Source: Oscillibacter sp. (GTDB lineage: Bacteria > Bacillota > Clostridia > Oscillospirales > Oscillospiraceae). From it: a DNA stretch of 61,275 nt. The DNA lies in the NCBI GenBank assembly GCA_017527365.1, contig JAFXQD010000066.1, positions 1 to 61,275 of the forward strand, given 5' to 3'. Shown here one piece after another: positions 40,001 through 48,627 of this stretch. A model generated the notes under the pieces. The model saw only the letters and a program-made list of their open reading frames with translations, ran no database searches and was not told where the DNA came from. A program made the position numbers and the translations under genes. Numbering within the stretch: position 1 is the first letter of the stretch; every line of letters starts with the position of its first letter.

Positions 40001-40029
40001 TTGACGGAAAGGCAAGACGGCGGTATTAT
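40001..40029 (+). promoter_or_regulatory. Promoter for the HD-GYP gene
   Basis: TTGACG (40001-40006), a 17-bp spacer, then TATTAT (40024-40029). Confidence 0.65.
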
Positions 40030-40068
40030 AAACGTGGAACTTTACGGACGCCCGAAAGGAGGCAGGAC

Positions 40069-41343
40069 ATGAGTTTTGCGCAAAGCCTTCATATTACGTT
40101 TGAGCTCTGGAGCGCGATATTCTGCCTGATTACCGCGTTTTGCGTGTACGTCACGAGAAAATACGACGCCAAGGGCTCGCCGTACTTAATCGCCCTGTTG
40201 CTGACCAACGCGACGTTGAACGTCACGGAGGCGATGGCGTACTACTACCGGGGAAACCTCACGCTGACAGGATACCATATGGTGCGCTTTTCCAATTTCT
40301 CGGTATTCCTGTGCAATTATTTGCTGTTGCTCTTCCTGCTCTTCTACATCTGCCGCGTGATTGAGAAGAACGGCGGAAGGGAAAGCCTGAGGCTCAAATA
40401 CATTGCGGCGGCAATCATCGTGGCGGGCATTGCCATGCTTGCGCTGTCCAGAGCGTTCGGCTTTTACTACGCTTTCGACGAGAGCAACCGCTACTACCGC
40501 CTCGACACTTACTGGATTATGCTTCTTTTCACCGAGGCGCCGCTGTTGATTCTGGCGAACTTCATATTTTCAAACTGGCAGTCGCTGAAAAGCATCGAAA
40601 AAAACGGCTTTCTGATGTTCATCATTCTGCCTGTCGTCGGGATTGTCGTGCAACTGTTCGTTTACGGAATCTCCGTCACTACCATCATGGACACGGCGGC
40701 CATCTTTATGGTGTTCATCTCCTACGAGCTGGAATACTCCGACCACATGATTCAGAAGGAACGGCTTCTGTTAGACCAGACCATCCGCGCCTTTGCCCGC
40801 ACAATCGACATGCGCGACCGCTACACGGGAAGCCATTCGGGCAGGGTGGCGAAGTATGCGCGTATGCTTGCCGAGCGCATGAAGCTGGGGAGCGAAAAGA
40901 CGCGGCGCGTCTACCAAATGGCGCTGTTGCACGACGTGGGGAAAATCGGCATTGACGACACGATTTTGAGAAAGCCGTCGGCGCTGACCGCCGAGGAATA
41001 CGGCGTCATTAAGACGCATTCGGCCAAGGGCGGCGAAATCCTTGCCAACATCACGGAAATGCCGGAGCTTGCCAAGGGCGCGAGGTGGCACCACGAGCGC
41101 TACGACGGCAAGGGCTACCCCGACGGGCTCAAAGGAATCTCCATCCCGCTGGAGGCGCGGATTATCGGCGTGGCGGACAGCTACGACGCCATGACATCGA
41201 ACAGAAGTTACCGCGCCTATCTGCCGCAGACGGTCGTCCGCGCCGAAATCGAACGCAACGCCGGGACGCAGTTCGACCCGCAGGTGGCGAAATGTATGCT
41301 GGAAATCATGGACGAGGACGCGGAGTACGCCCTGCACGAGTGA
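40069..41343 (+). CDS. Membrane HD-GYP phosphodiesterase
   Basis: The 424-residue protein has six or seven N-terminal membrane segments (about 10-215), then a coiled-coil signalling helix and an HD-GYP domain (about 235-415). Key residues are HSGRVAKYA, LLHDVGKIGIDD, KTHSAKGGEIL, HHERYDGKGYPDGL and ADSYDAMTSNR. HD-GYP domains degrade cyclic di-GMP to GMP. The N-terminal region resembles a 7TM-type sensor and would read a membrane or extracellular signal. AAAGGAGG lies 6 nt before the ATG. It is followed by a terminator, then a diguanylate cyclase gene. The pair could set opposing c-di-GMP activities. Confidence 0.93.
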   Translation: MSFAQSLHITFELWSAIFCLITAFCVYVTRKYDAKGSPYLIALLLTNATLNVTEAMAYYYRGNLTLTGYHMVRFSNFSVFLCNYLLLLFLLFYICRVIEKNGGRESLRLKYIAAAIIVAGIAMLALSRAFGFYYAFDESNRYYRLDTYWIMLLFTEAPLLILANFIFSNWQSLKSIEKNGFLMFIILPVVGIVVQLFVYGISVTTIMDTAAIFMVFISYELEYSDHMIQKERLLLDQTIRAFARTIDMRDRYTGSHSGRVAKYARMLAERMKLGSEKTRRVYQMALLHDVGKIGIDDTILRKPSALTAEEYGVIKTHSAKGGEILANITEMPELAKGARWHHERYDGKGYPDGLKGISIPLEARIIGVADSYDAMTSNRSYRAYLPQTVVRAEIERNAGTQFDPQVAKCMLEIMDEDAEYALHE

Positions 41344-41359
41344 CGGGCGCGGGCTGTCC

Positions 41360-41380
41360 CGCAAGGCCTTGCGTTTTTTT
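41360..41380 (+). terminator. Terminator after the HD-GYP gene
   Basis: CGCAA/TTGCG arms (41360-41364 and 41369-41373) around GGCC are followed by seven T. Confidence 0.7.
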
Positions 41381-41409
41381 ATATTATTTGAGCCAAAGGA
41401 ATTACGGAT

Positions 41410-42840
41410 ATGCAAAAATCTTCAAAATCAAGCCTAACGACGCAGTACATGATTGTATTCGGCGCGTTGCTGTTGCTGGCAAACGCCGCGCTTGGCTTCC
41501 TTCTGCTCCGGCAGTCCTCCTCCGCGATTCAGTCTTTGATACGGAAAAGTATGCTCAACGTCTCCAACACCGCCGCCGAACTCGCGGACGGCGACACGCT
41601 CGGCGCGTTTACCGCAGACGACGTGGGCTCCCCGGCTTACAACGCCGTCCTGCGCGACCTCGCCGCCTTCCAGAATAACGCCGACATAGAGTTTATTTAC
41701 GCCGTGCGGCAGGTCGGGGAGGATAAGTTTGTTTTTGTCGTTGACCCCGACCCCGTGGAGCCGGGCGCGTTCGGGGAGGAAGTCCTTGTCACCCCCGCCA
41801 TGCGGCGGGCGGGGGAGGGCGTCGCCGCCGTTGACGACGCCCCCGCGCAGGACAGGTGGGGCAATTTTTACAGCGCCTTCAGTCCGGTTTTCGACACGCG
41901 GGGGAACGTGGCGGGCATTATCGGCGTCGATTTCAATTCCGCGTGGTATGACGAGCAGGTTTGGAAAAACGCCGCCTTCGTGATGCTGATAAGCGCCCTG
42001 TTCACGGCGGTCGGAGCGTCGGCGTTCTTCCTGATAAGCTCCCGCGTGCGCAGGCGCTTCGACGAGCTCAGGGCGGAGCTGTCGACGCTCTCCGACGACG
42101 TGGAGGGGCTGACGCAAGAAATCCTATCCGGCGCGGGCGACAAGCAGACGGGCAAGCTCCGTTTTCAGAAAGGCGCGGACGCCGACGAGGGCGACGACAT
42201 CCGCAGGCTTAGGCATAAAATCCGCGCCATGCACAGGGAAATGGAACTGTACTTGGACTATATGCGCGCCCAAGCCAATACCGACGCGCTCACCCGCGTG
42301 GGCAACACGACCGCCTATTCCGAGCGGCGCAAGGAAATTGAGGAAAAGATTTCCGACGGCTCCGCCGCGTTTTCCGCAGTCGTGTTCGACATCAACGACC
42401 TGAAACGCGCCAACGACCTTTACGGGCACGCCTACGGGGATAAAATTATCCGCGCCGCCGCCTCCGCCGTCGCCGACGGCTTCGGACGGGAAAACACGTT
42501 CCGTATCGGCGGCGACGAGTTCATAGCCATTCTCGAACGGACGGCGGAAGAGGAATTGGCGGCGCGGCTGTCGCTCACGGACAAGGCGGTCGCGGCTTAT
42601 AACGCCACGGACGCGGAGCCTAAGGCGCCGCTCTCGCTGTCCGGCGGCTACGCCAGCTTCGTTCCCGGACAGGACTGCTCTTTCCGGGATGTGTTCGTCC
42701 GCGCCGACAAGCGGATGTATGAGCGCAAAGACGGCTATCACCGCAGGACGCGGGAAGCGCGGGAAACAAGCGGAAACGACTTTAGCGAACGAGGCAAACA
42801 GAGCGCGGCGGCGCGGGAATACTCCGCTTCCGGCGCGTAA
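41410..42840 (+). CDS. Membrane diguanylate cyclase (GGDEF)
   Basis: The 476-residue protein has two membrane helices (about 13-33 and 193-213) flanking an extracytoplasmic Cache-like sensor with FIYAVRQ and GVDFNSAWYDEQ. A HAMP-like/coiled-coil linker follows, then a GGDEF domain with FDINDLKRANDLYGH and intact RIGGDEF (G367-F371). It would synthesise cyclic di-GMP. The C-terminus carries an extra basic and serine-rich tail. An AAAGGA site is 9 nt before the ATG. A terminator follows, then the convergent HPt gene. It has no obvious I-site RxxD just before GGDEF. Confidence 0.92.
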   Translation: MQKSSKSSLTTQYMIVFGALLLLANAALGFLLLRQSSSAIQSLIRKSMLNVSNTAAELADGDTLGAFTADDVGSPAYNAVLRDLAAFQNNADIEFIYAVRQVGEDKFVFVVDPDPVEPGAFGEEVLVTPAMRRAGEGVAAVDDAPAQDRWGNFYSAFSPVFDTRGNVAGIIGVDFNSAWYDEQVWKNAAFVMLISALFTAVGASAFFLISSRVRRRFDELRAELSTLSDDVEGLTQEILSGAGDKQTGKLRFQKGADADEGDDIRRLRHKIRAMHREMELYLDYMRAQANTDALTRVGNTTAYSERRKEIEEKISDGSAAFSAVVFDINDLKRANDLYGHAYGDKIIRAAASAVADGFGRENTFRIGGDEFIAILERTAEEELAARLSLTDKAVAAYNATDAEPKAPLSLSGGYASFVPGQDCSFRDVFVRADKRMYERKDGYHRRTREARETSGNDFSERGKQSAAAREYSASGA

Positions 42841-42870
42841 CAGGGAAGGCTTTTTCAATTTCGCGCAAAA

Positions 42871-42909
42871 CGCCCCGCTTCCGTTGCATACGGAAACGGG
42901 GCGTTTTTT
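42871..42909. terminator. Terminator after the GGDEF gene
   Basis: A 14-bp stem with one mismatch (42871-42884 with 42890-42903) and a 5-nt loop is followed by six T. Confidence 0.85.
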
Positions 42910-42935
42910 ACCTGTTCGGCGGACGGCCTGCCGAT

Positions 42936-43307
42936 TTACTGCGCGGCGGCAAACTCCTGAATGCCGGCAATAGTGCGGTCGTAAAGCGCCTTCAACGCCG
43001 CGAAACGCTCGTTGACTTCCTCGTCGGACATCGTGCGGGCGTTGCCGGGGCGGTACTCCTCGGAAATCTCGCTCGCCATTTTCGACAGCTCGTCAAAGCC
43101 CAGATTGGCGCACACGCCCTTCAAGGCGTGGGAGCCCTCAAACATCCCGGCCTCGTCCCCGGCGTCGTGCGCGGCGGACAGCTTTTCAAAGGACTTGTCC
43201 GTGAGGAACCTCTGCGCGAATTTTGCTATCATCTTGTCCATAGGCAGAATCTTTTTCACGCTGGCGTAGCTCCCGCCGACTTTCTCGTACATTTCCTGAA
43301 TGGTCAT
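42936..43307 (-). CDS. Histidine phosphotransfer (HPt) protein
   Basis: The 123-residue helical protein has the HPt motif GSHALKGVCANLGF with the phospho-accepting histidine at position 60. The family relays phosphate between receiver domains in multistep phosphorelays. It lies 22 nt downstream of the REC-GGDEF-EAL gene on the same strand, with its own AAGGAG site, so it most likely exchanges phosphate with that receiver. No hybrid histidine kinase is in the window; the kinase must be elsewhere. Confidence 0.88.
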   Translation of the reverse strand: MTIQEMYEKVGGSYASVKKILPMDKMIAKFAQRFLTDKSFEKLSAAHDAGDEAGMFEGSHALKGVCANLGFDELSKMASEISEEYRPGNARTMSDEEVNERFAALKALYDRTIAGIQEFAAAQ

Positions 43308-43329
43308 GGCCTTGTCTCCTTTTCAAGCG

Positions 43330-45009
43330 TCACGCGCAACGGGCGAGGTATTGTTCAAACTCCGGGCCGGGCAGGGGCTTGGAGTAGTAGTAGCCTTGGA
43401 TGTAGTCGCAGCCCAGCACTTTGAGCGCGGCGACTTGGTCGGCGGTCTCCACGCCTTCCGCCACGGTCTTGAGGCGCATTCCGTCGGCGAGAAGCACGGC
43501 GTAGCGCAAAATGCTGTAGTCGCTGGTCGCGGAGGCGTGGCGGATGATGCTCATGTCGAGTTTGAGCACGTCAAGGGCGAGCGTGTTCAGGGACGTGAGG
43601 GACGAGTAGCCGGAGCCGAAGTCGTCCAGTTCGATGACAAAGCCCTTTTCATGGAGCTTTTCCAAGGTGTCTTGAATCAGTTCGGGGTTCTCCCCGGCGA
43701 TGGATTCCGTCAGTTCGATGTGCAGCAGGGAGTGGTCAAGGCGGTACTTGTCGGCGAGTTCGGCGATTTTCTCCGACAGGTCGGACGCCTCGAAATCCAT
43801 GCGGGAGACGTTGACGGAAATCGGCACGGCGGGAAAGCCCTCGTCCAACAGCTTGCGCAGTTCGCGGCAGACTTCCTCCCAGATGTAGAAGTCCAGCTTC
43901 GTAATGAAGCCGTTCCTCTCGAACAGCGGGATGAACATTCCGGGGCTGATGAAGCCCAGTTGCGGGTGAATCCAGCGCACAAGAGCCTCGGCGCCTCCGG
44001 TGGCGTCGTTTTCAAGGTTGTGCTTGGGCTGATAGTAAATCTGGAACTCCCGGTTTTCGATGGCGGGTTCGGCGAACTCCACAAGCTGGCGCTCGCGCAA
44101 CTGCATACGCCGCATTTCCTCGTCGTAGACGGCTACGGGGGTGTTGAAGCGCCCTTTAATGCGCCGCAGGGCAAGCGTGGCGCGGTCGCAACTGACCGAA
44201 ACGGAAGTTTCGTGGTCGATGTCCTGCGCGACGCCGTATTTCAGGCTGAAGTGCATGGGCTGGCCGTCGGGGTTGGGTTGGAAGCGGGCGTTTTTCAGGA
44301 TTTCCGTCCAGTCCTGCTCCTGATGTTCGGTCAGGAACGCGAACACGTCCGCGCCCAGCCGCCCGCCCAAAATCATGCCCGGCAGGACTTGCGGGAGCCA
44401 CCCGGCGAGGTCATGGAGGAAGCGGTCGCACTGTTCGCGCCCGTAGCGGTCGTTCATCGTGCGGAAGTCCTCCACGTCGCAACAGACAACATCGTAACGG
44501 GCGTCGGGGTCGGTTTGCAGGACAATCCCGGCGTTATGGAAAAAGAACTCCTTGCTGTACAGGCGCGTGAGCTCGTCGAGTTCCAGACGGTTGAGCATGG
44601 ACGAGGATTCCTGCAGGCGAATCAAGCTCTTCATGCGGTTCTTCATGACTTCCGCGTTATACGGCTTTGTGATAAAGTCGGTGGCGCCGAGCTCCAGACA
44701 GCGTATCTCGTCTTCCACGGAATCGCTGGCGGTCATGACGATGACGGGCACGGAATCGAAACGCCCGCTCTCCCGCTTGCGCTCAAGGAACGTAAAGCCG
44801 TCGCAGAGGGGCATGTACACGTCCAGCATGACAAGGGCAATGTCGCCGCCGCGCTCTTCGAGTTTCAGCAGGCCCTCCAGCCCGTTTTCCGCCTGTATGA
44901 CATTAAAATCGTCCTCCAGCAAATCGCACAGAATCTCGCGGTTCATGTCGTTGTCTTCGACCACCAGAACCGTCCGGCGTTCCGCAAAGCCTTCCATTTT
45001 GCTTTTCAT
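43330..45009 (-). CDS. Response regulator with receiver, degenerate GGDEF and EAL domains
   Basis: The 559-residue protein starts with a receiver domain (about 12-130) with acidic pair VEDND and phospho-acceptor D63 in MLDVYMP. A GGDEF-like domain (about 145-300) follows, but the signature reads LGADVF, so cyclase activity is expected to be lost. The EAL domain (about 315-555) keeps AEALVRW, NVSRMDF, ELTES, DDFGSGYSS, LKLD and EGVET, so it should hydrolyse c-di-GMP. The degenerate GGDEF may bind GTP as a regulator. The ATG has AGGAG upstream. A promoter with TAAAAT lies 95 bp upstream. The HPt gene follows in the same operon. Confidence 0.93.
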   Translation of the reverse strand: MKSKMEGFAERRTVLVVEDNDMNREILCDLLEDDFNVIQAENGLEGLLKLEERGGDIALVMLDVYMPLCDGFTFLERKRESGRFDSVPVIVMTASDSVEDEIRCLELGATDFITKPYNAEVMKNRMKSLIRLQESSSMLNRLELDELTRLYSKEFFFHNAGIVLQTDPDARYDVVCCDVEDFRTMNDRYGREQCDRFLHDLAGWLPQVLPGMILGGRLGADVFAFLTEHQEQDWTEILKNARFQPNPDGQPMHFSLKYGVAQDIDHETSVSVSCDRATLALRRIKGRFNTPVAVYDEEMRRMQLRERQLVEFAEPAIENREFQIYYQPKHNLENDATGGAEALVRWIHPQLGFISPGMFIPLFERNGFITKLDFYIWEEVCRELRKLLDEGFPAVPISVNVSRMDFEASDLSEKIAELADKYRLDHSLLHIELTESIAGENPELIQDTLEKLHEKGFVIELDDFGSGYSSLTSLNTLALDVLKLDMSIIRHASATSDYSILRYAVLLADGMRLKTVAEGVETADQVAALKVLGCDYIQGYYYSKPLPGPEFEQYLARCA

Positions 45010-45103
45010 GCCATTCCTCTCCTAAAAATCCTAAAAAGTAACTTTGCCGCGCAGGGCTTGCCGCAAGGAGGGGCGGAGAGCTTTCCTTGCCGATAGTAAG
45101 GGC

Positions 45104-45132
45104 ATTTTACCCTATTCCATAAAAGAATGCAA
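45104..45132 (-). promoter_or_regulatory. Promoter for the REC-EAL and HPt operon
   Basis: On the minus strand: TTGCAT (45132-45127), a 17-bp spacer, then TAAAAT (45109-45104). Confidence 0.7.
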
Positions 45133-45193
45133 GCGCCCTTTGGGGAATCAAGGCGTTTTTTCAAGAAATTTGCGCGGGGTCGGCGCGGTTTGC

Positions 45194-45228
45194 AAAAGAA
45201 CAGGCGGCCCCGCATGGGAGCCGCCTGT
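45194..45228 (-). terminator. Terminator after tRNA-Gly(GCC)
   Basis: A 9-bp stem (45200-45208 with 45220-45228) is followed on the minus strand by TCTTTTG. Confidence 0.7.
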
Positions 45229-45238
45229 CCGGACGCGA

Positions 45239-45314
45239 TGGAGCGGGCAACGAGGCTCGAACTCGCTACCTCCACCTTGGCAAGGTGGCGCTCTACCAGA
45301 TGAGCTATGCCCGC
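45239..45314 (-). tRNA. tRNA-Gly (anticodon GCC)
   Basis: The 76-nt cloverleaf has a 7-bp acceptor stem (GCGGGCA with TGCCCGC), an anticodon stem CCACC/GGTGG around loop TTGCCAA, and a T-arm with GTTCGAGC. The 3' CCA is encoded (45241-45239). A consensus promoter lies just upstream and a hairpin terminator downstream. Confidence 0.97.
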
Positions 45315-45327
45315 GTGAACAAGCCAT

Positions 45328-45356
45328 AGTATAGCGGAAAACGGCGCGGCTGTCAA
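45328..45356 (-). promoter_or_regulatory. Consensus promoter for tRNA-Gly(GCC)
   Basis: On the minus strand: TTGACA (45356-45351), a 17-bp spacer ending in GC, then TATACT (45333-45328). Confidence 0.85.
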
Positions 45357-45430
45357 GGGCTTTTTCAAACTTTTATTCTACGAGTATGCGCGTCCGCTTT
45401 CTTGTCAAGGCGCGGCTTTCGCCCCCGCCC

Positions 45431-45598
45431 GCCACTGCGTGACACCTTCCCCCGTGCCGGGGGAAGGACAAATTTGCAATGCTTATCATAAAAATTTATG
45501 GGTAACTCCGCGTATGCGCGGGATTTTAAACGAAAACGCCGTCAATCCCGCCCTTCCCCCGTTCCGGGGGAAGGGCGGGGCGCGGCGCCGGATAGGGG
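45431..45598. repeat. Mosaic intergenic repeat (copy C)
   Basis: The element runs from ACTGCGTGACACCTTCCCCC (module 2-like, 45434 onward), through an AT-rich spacer and a TTTTAAACGAAAACGCC link (45526-45542), to a module 1-like CCCTTCCCCC hairpin with GCGGCGCCGGA (45550-45595). The same parts occur at 12611-12713 and 58843-58960. It fills the gap between the tRNA promoter and the end of the YcdB/SLH gene. Confidence 0.7.
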
Positions 45599-47863
45599 TC
45601 AGATTTCGCGCTCCATCATGCGGCAGAGCAGGACGGCGGCGGCGGAGCGGCGCACGGTCTCCTTGGCGTTGTACGTTCCCTGTACGACGCCCAGACCTTG
45701 CGCCAAAGCCGCGTAGCCGATTTCGGCGGCGGGAATGGCGTCCTTGTCCGTGAAATCCGTCGTGAAAATGCCGTTGAGGTTCGCCACGGCGCGGTAGCCG
45801 CCGCAGTCAAGCAAGAGTTTCACAAGTTCCCCGCGTGTCATCACGTTGTCCTCGCGGCGCTCTTCGGGCGTCAAGCCGCCCATGCCGTATATCATGCCGT
45901 AAACGTTGTTCTTCTCCTCGTCCTCCGCGTCGTCGGGATTGAGCCGCCAGCCGCGGGAAGAAGCGATAAGACAAACGGCGTCCCACTGCGTCAGGCTGAT
46001 GTTCGGGCGGAACTCCCCGCCCGCAAAGCCTACGCCGTAATCGGCGAGTTTTTGGATTTCGGCGGCGGCTTCCGTGCCGTCGATGTCGGAATAGAGGATT
46101 TCGTTGTCAACGGCTTCGGGCTGCACGGGCTTTCCGGTCTTGGCGTCAATGCCCGGATAGTTTTCGTCGCGTTCCAGCCCGTAGCTCAGGAACAGGACTT
46201 GGAAGCGTTCGTAGCCCAGCGAAATCAGCTTGTCTTCCAGCGCGTTCCCGGACAGCGGCTCCAGCTTGCGCGACTTGCTCCGGTAGCCCAGCACAACGTT
46301 ATAGGTCTCCATCCACGCGTCGAGCGCGTCCTTTTCGGATACGAGGTTGTCCGCGCTGGCAAACTCCGCGCCGTCGTCCCACGTGAAGTTGAGCCCGCAG
46401 ACTGCGCCCGTGTCGCAGTCGATTTGAATCACGCAGTTGTTTTCGGGGTAGAAGTAGCCGTTGACCTTGCGCGTGAAGGTGAAGCCGTAGGACGGGGCGC
46501 CCTTTCCGGTCTCGTTGGAGTTGTCGTAGAGGGGCAGGGCGTCGGCGTGGGGCGTGTAGCGTTTCAGGAAGTCCTCCGCAATGCTTTGGGCGCGGGACTG
46601 CGTGATTTTCGGCTCGCGGTCGTCGTCCCAGCGCCCGTAACTGTTCAGCGACTTGACCTCGCCCGTGCGGGCGTCCGCGTAGAAAGTGCGGTCGGCGCGG
46701 TAATCGGCTTTCTGGTCGGCGGCGGCCTCCCCGGTCGTGTAGCGGATTGTGCAGTAGATGTTTTCGGATTTGTCGGGGTTCTTCACGAGGCGGTAGTTGG
46801 ACGTTGCGATTTTGTAGCCGTCGAGCATATACGCCTTTTCGGAGCGGATTTTGGCGTCAAGCTGTTCCGTCGACAGCACGTCCTTGAGCTTGTCAACGCC
46901 CGTCAACTCCGTAGCGTTGAGCGACTTCCGCGCCGCGCCCGCCCCGCTGTCGCTGTCCTCCGCCATTTCCATTGCCGCAGGAGCCGGGCTGTTGTTCGTA
47001 TAATAAAACATATCGTCGGCGCCGACAAGCTCGCCCGTCTGCGCGTCCACGCACAAAACCTCGTGGCTTGAGGGCACGACGTAGCGCAAAACGGCGCGTT
47101 TCGCCTCTTTCGGACGGTTCGCGTTTTCGGTCACATAGATGAGTTCCAGTTCGAGGGTGTCCCGGAGCTTCGCGGCGGCGTCGGATTGCGCCACGGCGGG
47201 CGCCGCGGACGGCACGCCGCCCAAATAACGCTGCGCGGGCGCCGTGCGGCTGAAGTTCGTCACGGCGTTGTCGCTGCCCCGGACGGTGATGTTATACGTC
47301 AGCGGGGACGGCAGCCCGTTGAGCTTGATGTTGCCGCTAAAGTACGCGCTTGTGCCGTTCAACTGCCCGGCGGCGCGGGGCTCCTCCAGTTCCACGGCCT
47401 CCGAGGACGCGTCAAGGACGCGGTCAAGGAAGGCGCGGGCGGCGGCTTTCGCGGCGGCGCTGTCGATTTTCGGGAACGTCGGCAGGTAGGGGTTGTAGCG
47501 GTAGCTCTCCTTGTTGTCGTTGTGCCAGTAGGAAATAATCGTGCCGTCGTCGAGGGCGGACACGTGCAGGTTGGCGTCTGCGCTGTTCCAGTCGAGGTTC
47601 CACGCCACGCCGAGCTCCTCTTCCGACAGGACGCCGTTAAACTCCGTATACCCGTCGGTGTCGAGGTCGAGCGCGCCCTTGACCAGTTCGGCGACGTTCT
47701 TCAAGCGGGCGTCGGCGGTTGCGTCGGCGCCGATGTCGGGCGCGGGCGCGATTGCGATGGGCTCCTCCACGGCGACAGCCTCCTTTTCCGGTTCGGCGAA
47801 CGCCGGGAGCGCCAGCGCCGCCGACATTGACAGCCCTAATAAAAGGGAAATCATGCGTTTCAT
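45599..47863 (-). CDS. YcdB/YcdC-type secreted protein with SLH domains
   Basis: The 754-residue protein has a signal peptide (MKRMISLLLGLSMSAALALP, cleavage after AFA). Two YcdB/DUF4901-type regions follow, with PepSY-like strands such as DAQTGELVG and DARTGEVKSLNSY. The C-terminal region (about 590-750) has SLH-like units, including LADYGVGFAGGEFRPNISLT and LAQGLGVVQGTYNAKETVRR. It is therefore likely exported and bound to the cell wall; its activity is unknown. The ATG at 47863 has AAGGAGG 6 nt upstream. A repeat element lies just past its stop. No clear promoter could be assigned. Confidence 0.88.
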   Translation of the reverse strand: MKRMISLLLGLSMSAALALPAFAEPEKEAVAVEEPIAIAPAPDIGADATADARLKNVAELVKGALDLDTDGYTEFNGVLSEEELGVAWNLDWNSADANLHVSALDDGTIISYWHNDNKESYRYNPYLPTFPKIDSAAAKAAARAFLDRVLDASSEAVELEEPRAAGQLNGTSAYFSGNIKLNGLPSPLTYNITVRGSDNAVTNFSRTAPAQRYLGGVPSAAPAVAQSDAAAKLRDTLELELIYVTENANRPKEAKRAVLRYVVPSSHEVLCVDAQTGELVGADDMFYYTNNSPAPAAMEMAEDSDSGAGAARKSLNATELTGVDKLKDVLSTEQLDAKIRSEKAYMLDGYKIATSNYRLVKNPDKSENIYCTIRYTTGEAAADQKADYRADRTFYADARTGEVKSLNSYGRWDDDREPKITQSRAQSIAEDFLKRYTPHADALPLYDNSNETGKGAPSYGFTFTRKVNGYFYPENNCVIQIDCDTGAVCGLNFTWDDGAEFASADNLVSEKDALDAWMETYNVVLGYRSKSRKLEPLSGNALEDKLISLGYERFQVLFLSYGLERDENYPGIDAKTGKPVQPEAVDNEILYSDIDGTEAAAEIQKLADYGVGFAGGEFRPNISLTQWDAVCLIASSRGWRLNPDDAEDEEKNNVYGMIYGMGGLTPEERREDNVMTRGELVKLLLDCGGYRAVANLNGIFTTDFTDKDAIPAAEIGYAALAQGLGVVQGTYNAKETVRRSAAAVLLCRMMEREI

Positions 47864-47972
47864 ACATATCCTCCTTGTCGTGCGGGATTCCGGCTTTGTC
47901 CGGGTTGCTGTCACTTTAGACGCACGGCGGAAGGAAAAGTTCCCGGCGTTCCGAAAATTTTTGGCGCGGGCA

Positions 47973-48010
47973 GAAAAAGCCCCGGCTCGTCGCCGAACCG
48001 GGGCTTTTCG
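47973..48010. terminator. Terminator after the toxin and antitoxin-remnant genes
   Basis: An 11-bp stem (47975-47985 with 47998-48008) has A and T runs on its edges, so it can act on the minus-strand transcript that ends at 48013. Confidence 0.75.
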
Positions 48011-48012
48011 CG

Positions 48013-48186
48013 TTATTTCGCCGGATAAATGCGCGGGGGCGGCTGTCTCCGGGCAACGCCGTCGGCTTTCGGCGGCGCGTCAGCCTTGCGGACGGAGACC
48101 CTGCAACGGGATTTGTCGCCCCGTTCAAAAGCCAGCGCTTCCTCAAGGCTTGCCTTTAAAGCGTTGAAATACTCTGTGTTTTCCAT
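48013..48186 (-). CDS. Truncated antitoxin-like protein lacking an HTH domain
   Basis: The product has 57 residues, starting MENTEYFNALKASLEEALAF. The first 40 residues match the N-terminal part of HigA/RelB-type antitoxins that follow RelE-like toxins (pattern L..GL.EAL....G...). In normal relatives an XRE helix-turn-helix follows; here the frame ends after a Pro/Arg-rich tail RRQPPPRIYPAK, and a terminator follows at once. The start lies 2 nt after the toxin stop, with GAGGGG just upstream. The N-terminal segment of related antitoxins can neutralise the toxin, so it may still work without DNA binding. Confidence 0.6.
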   Translation of the reverse strand: MENTEYFNALKASLEEALAFERGDKSRCRVSVRKADAPPKADGVARRQPPPRIYPAK

Positions 48187-48188
48187 TA

Positions 48189-48518
48189 TTATCCCCTCTT
48201 AATTTGCTCAATGATTTTGCGGAGTATTTGTTTCTGTTCGGGGCTCATATCTTCCCGCACGTTTTTTGAGTAAGCCAACAGCAGATAGATTCTTTCCTTG
48301 ATTACCACATCCGCATATATGACGCGCCCGCCGCCGGACTTTCCCCGACCCGTTAAGGGAATGCGAATCTTGCGGGCGCCGCCAAGCCCCGGAATGACAT
48401 CGCCCGCCGTCGGATTTTTCAGCAAAATGTCTTGAAGCTCTTGTAGTTTCGCTTCGTCAAGCCCCATGTCTTTCCATGACTTTTCAAAAGTGGGGGTCAT
48501 GATAAACATTCGTTCCAT
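48189..48518 (-). CDS. RelE/HigB-type toxin
   Basis: The 109-residue protein has the RelE/HigB-like pattern: TPTFEKSWKDMG, LQDILLKNP, GDVIPGLGGARKIRI, GRGKSGGGRVIYAD, RIYLLLAYSKN and DMSPEQK. Such toxins cleave mRNA on the ribosome. The toxin gene comes first, as in higBA. Three in-frame ATGs (48518, 48509, 48500) are possible; the first has AAGGA 11 nt upstream. Its partner is the short gene 2 nt downstream, which has lost its DNA-binding domain. A long inverted repeat at 48562-48592 separates it from the ABC importer. Confidence 0.88.
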   Translation of the reverse strand: MERMFIMTPTFEKSWKDMGLDEAKLQELQDILLKNPTAGDVIPGLGGARKIRIPLTGRGKSGGGRVIYADVVIKERIYLLLAYSKNVREDMSPEQKQILRKIIEQIKRG

Positions 48519-48561
48519 AACGCGCCGTATCCTTCTCTATTTTAGAAATGTTATGCGAATA

Positions 48562-48592
48562 CGGTTCCGGTCTGATATTGAGACCGGAACCG
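48562..48592. terminator. Hairpin after the ABC importer operon
   Basis: A perfect 12-bp inverted repeat (48562-48573 with 48581-48592) has a 7-nt loop and lies past the permease stop on the minus strand. No long U-tract is present, so it could also be a regulatory or stabilising hairpin. Confidence 0.5.
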
Positions 48593-48627
48593 TTCGCGTT
48601 GACGAGGGGCGCGGGCGGGGGGGAACC

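Noticed and set aside
39873-40068. Riboswitch (for example c-di-GMP type) before the HD-GYP gene
   Set aside because: No conserved riboswitch core could be recognised; the gap holds a hairpin and a promoter.
43300-45096. 598-residue open frame on the plus strand
   Set aside because: It lies fully antisense to the REC-GGDEF-EAL gene, which has clear motifs; its composition is that of a codon shadow.
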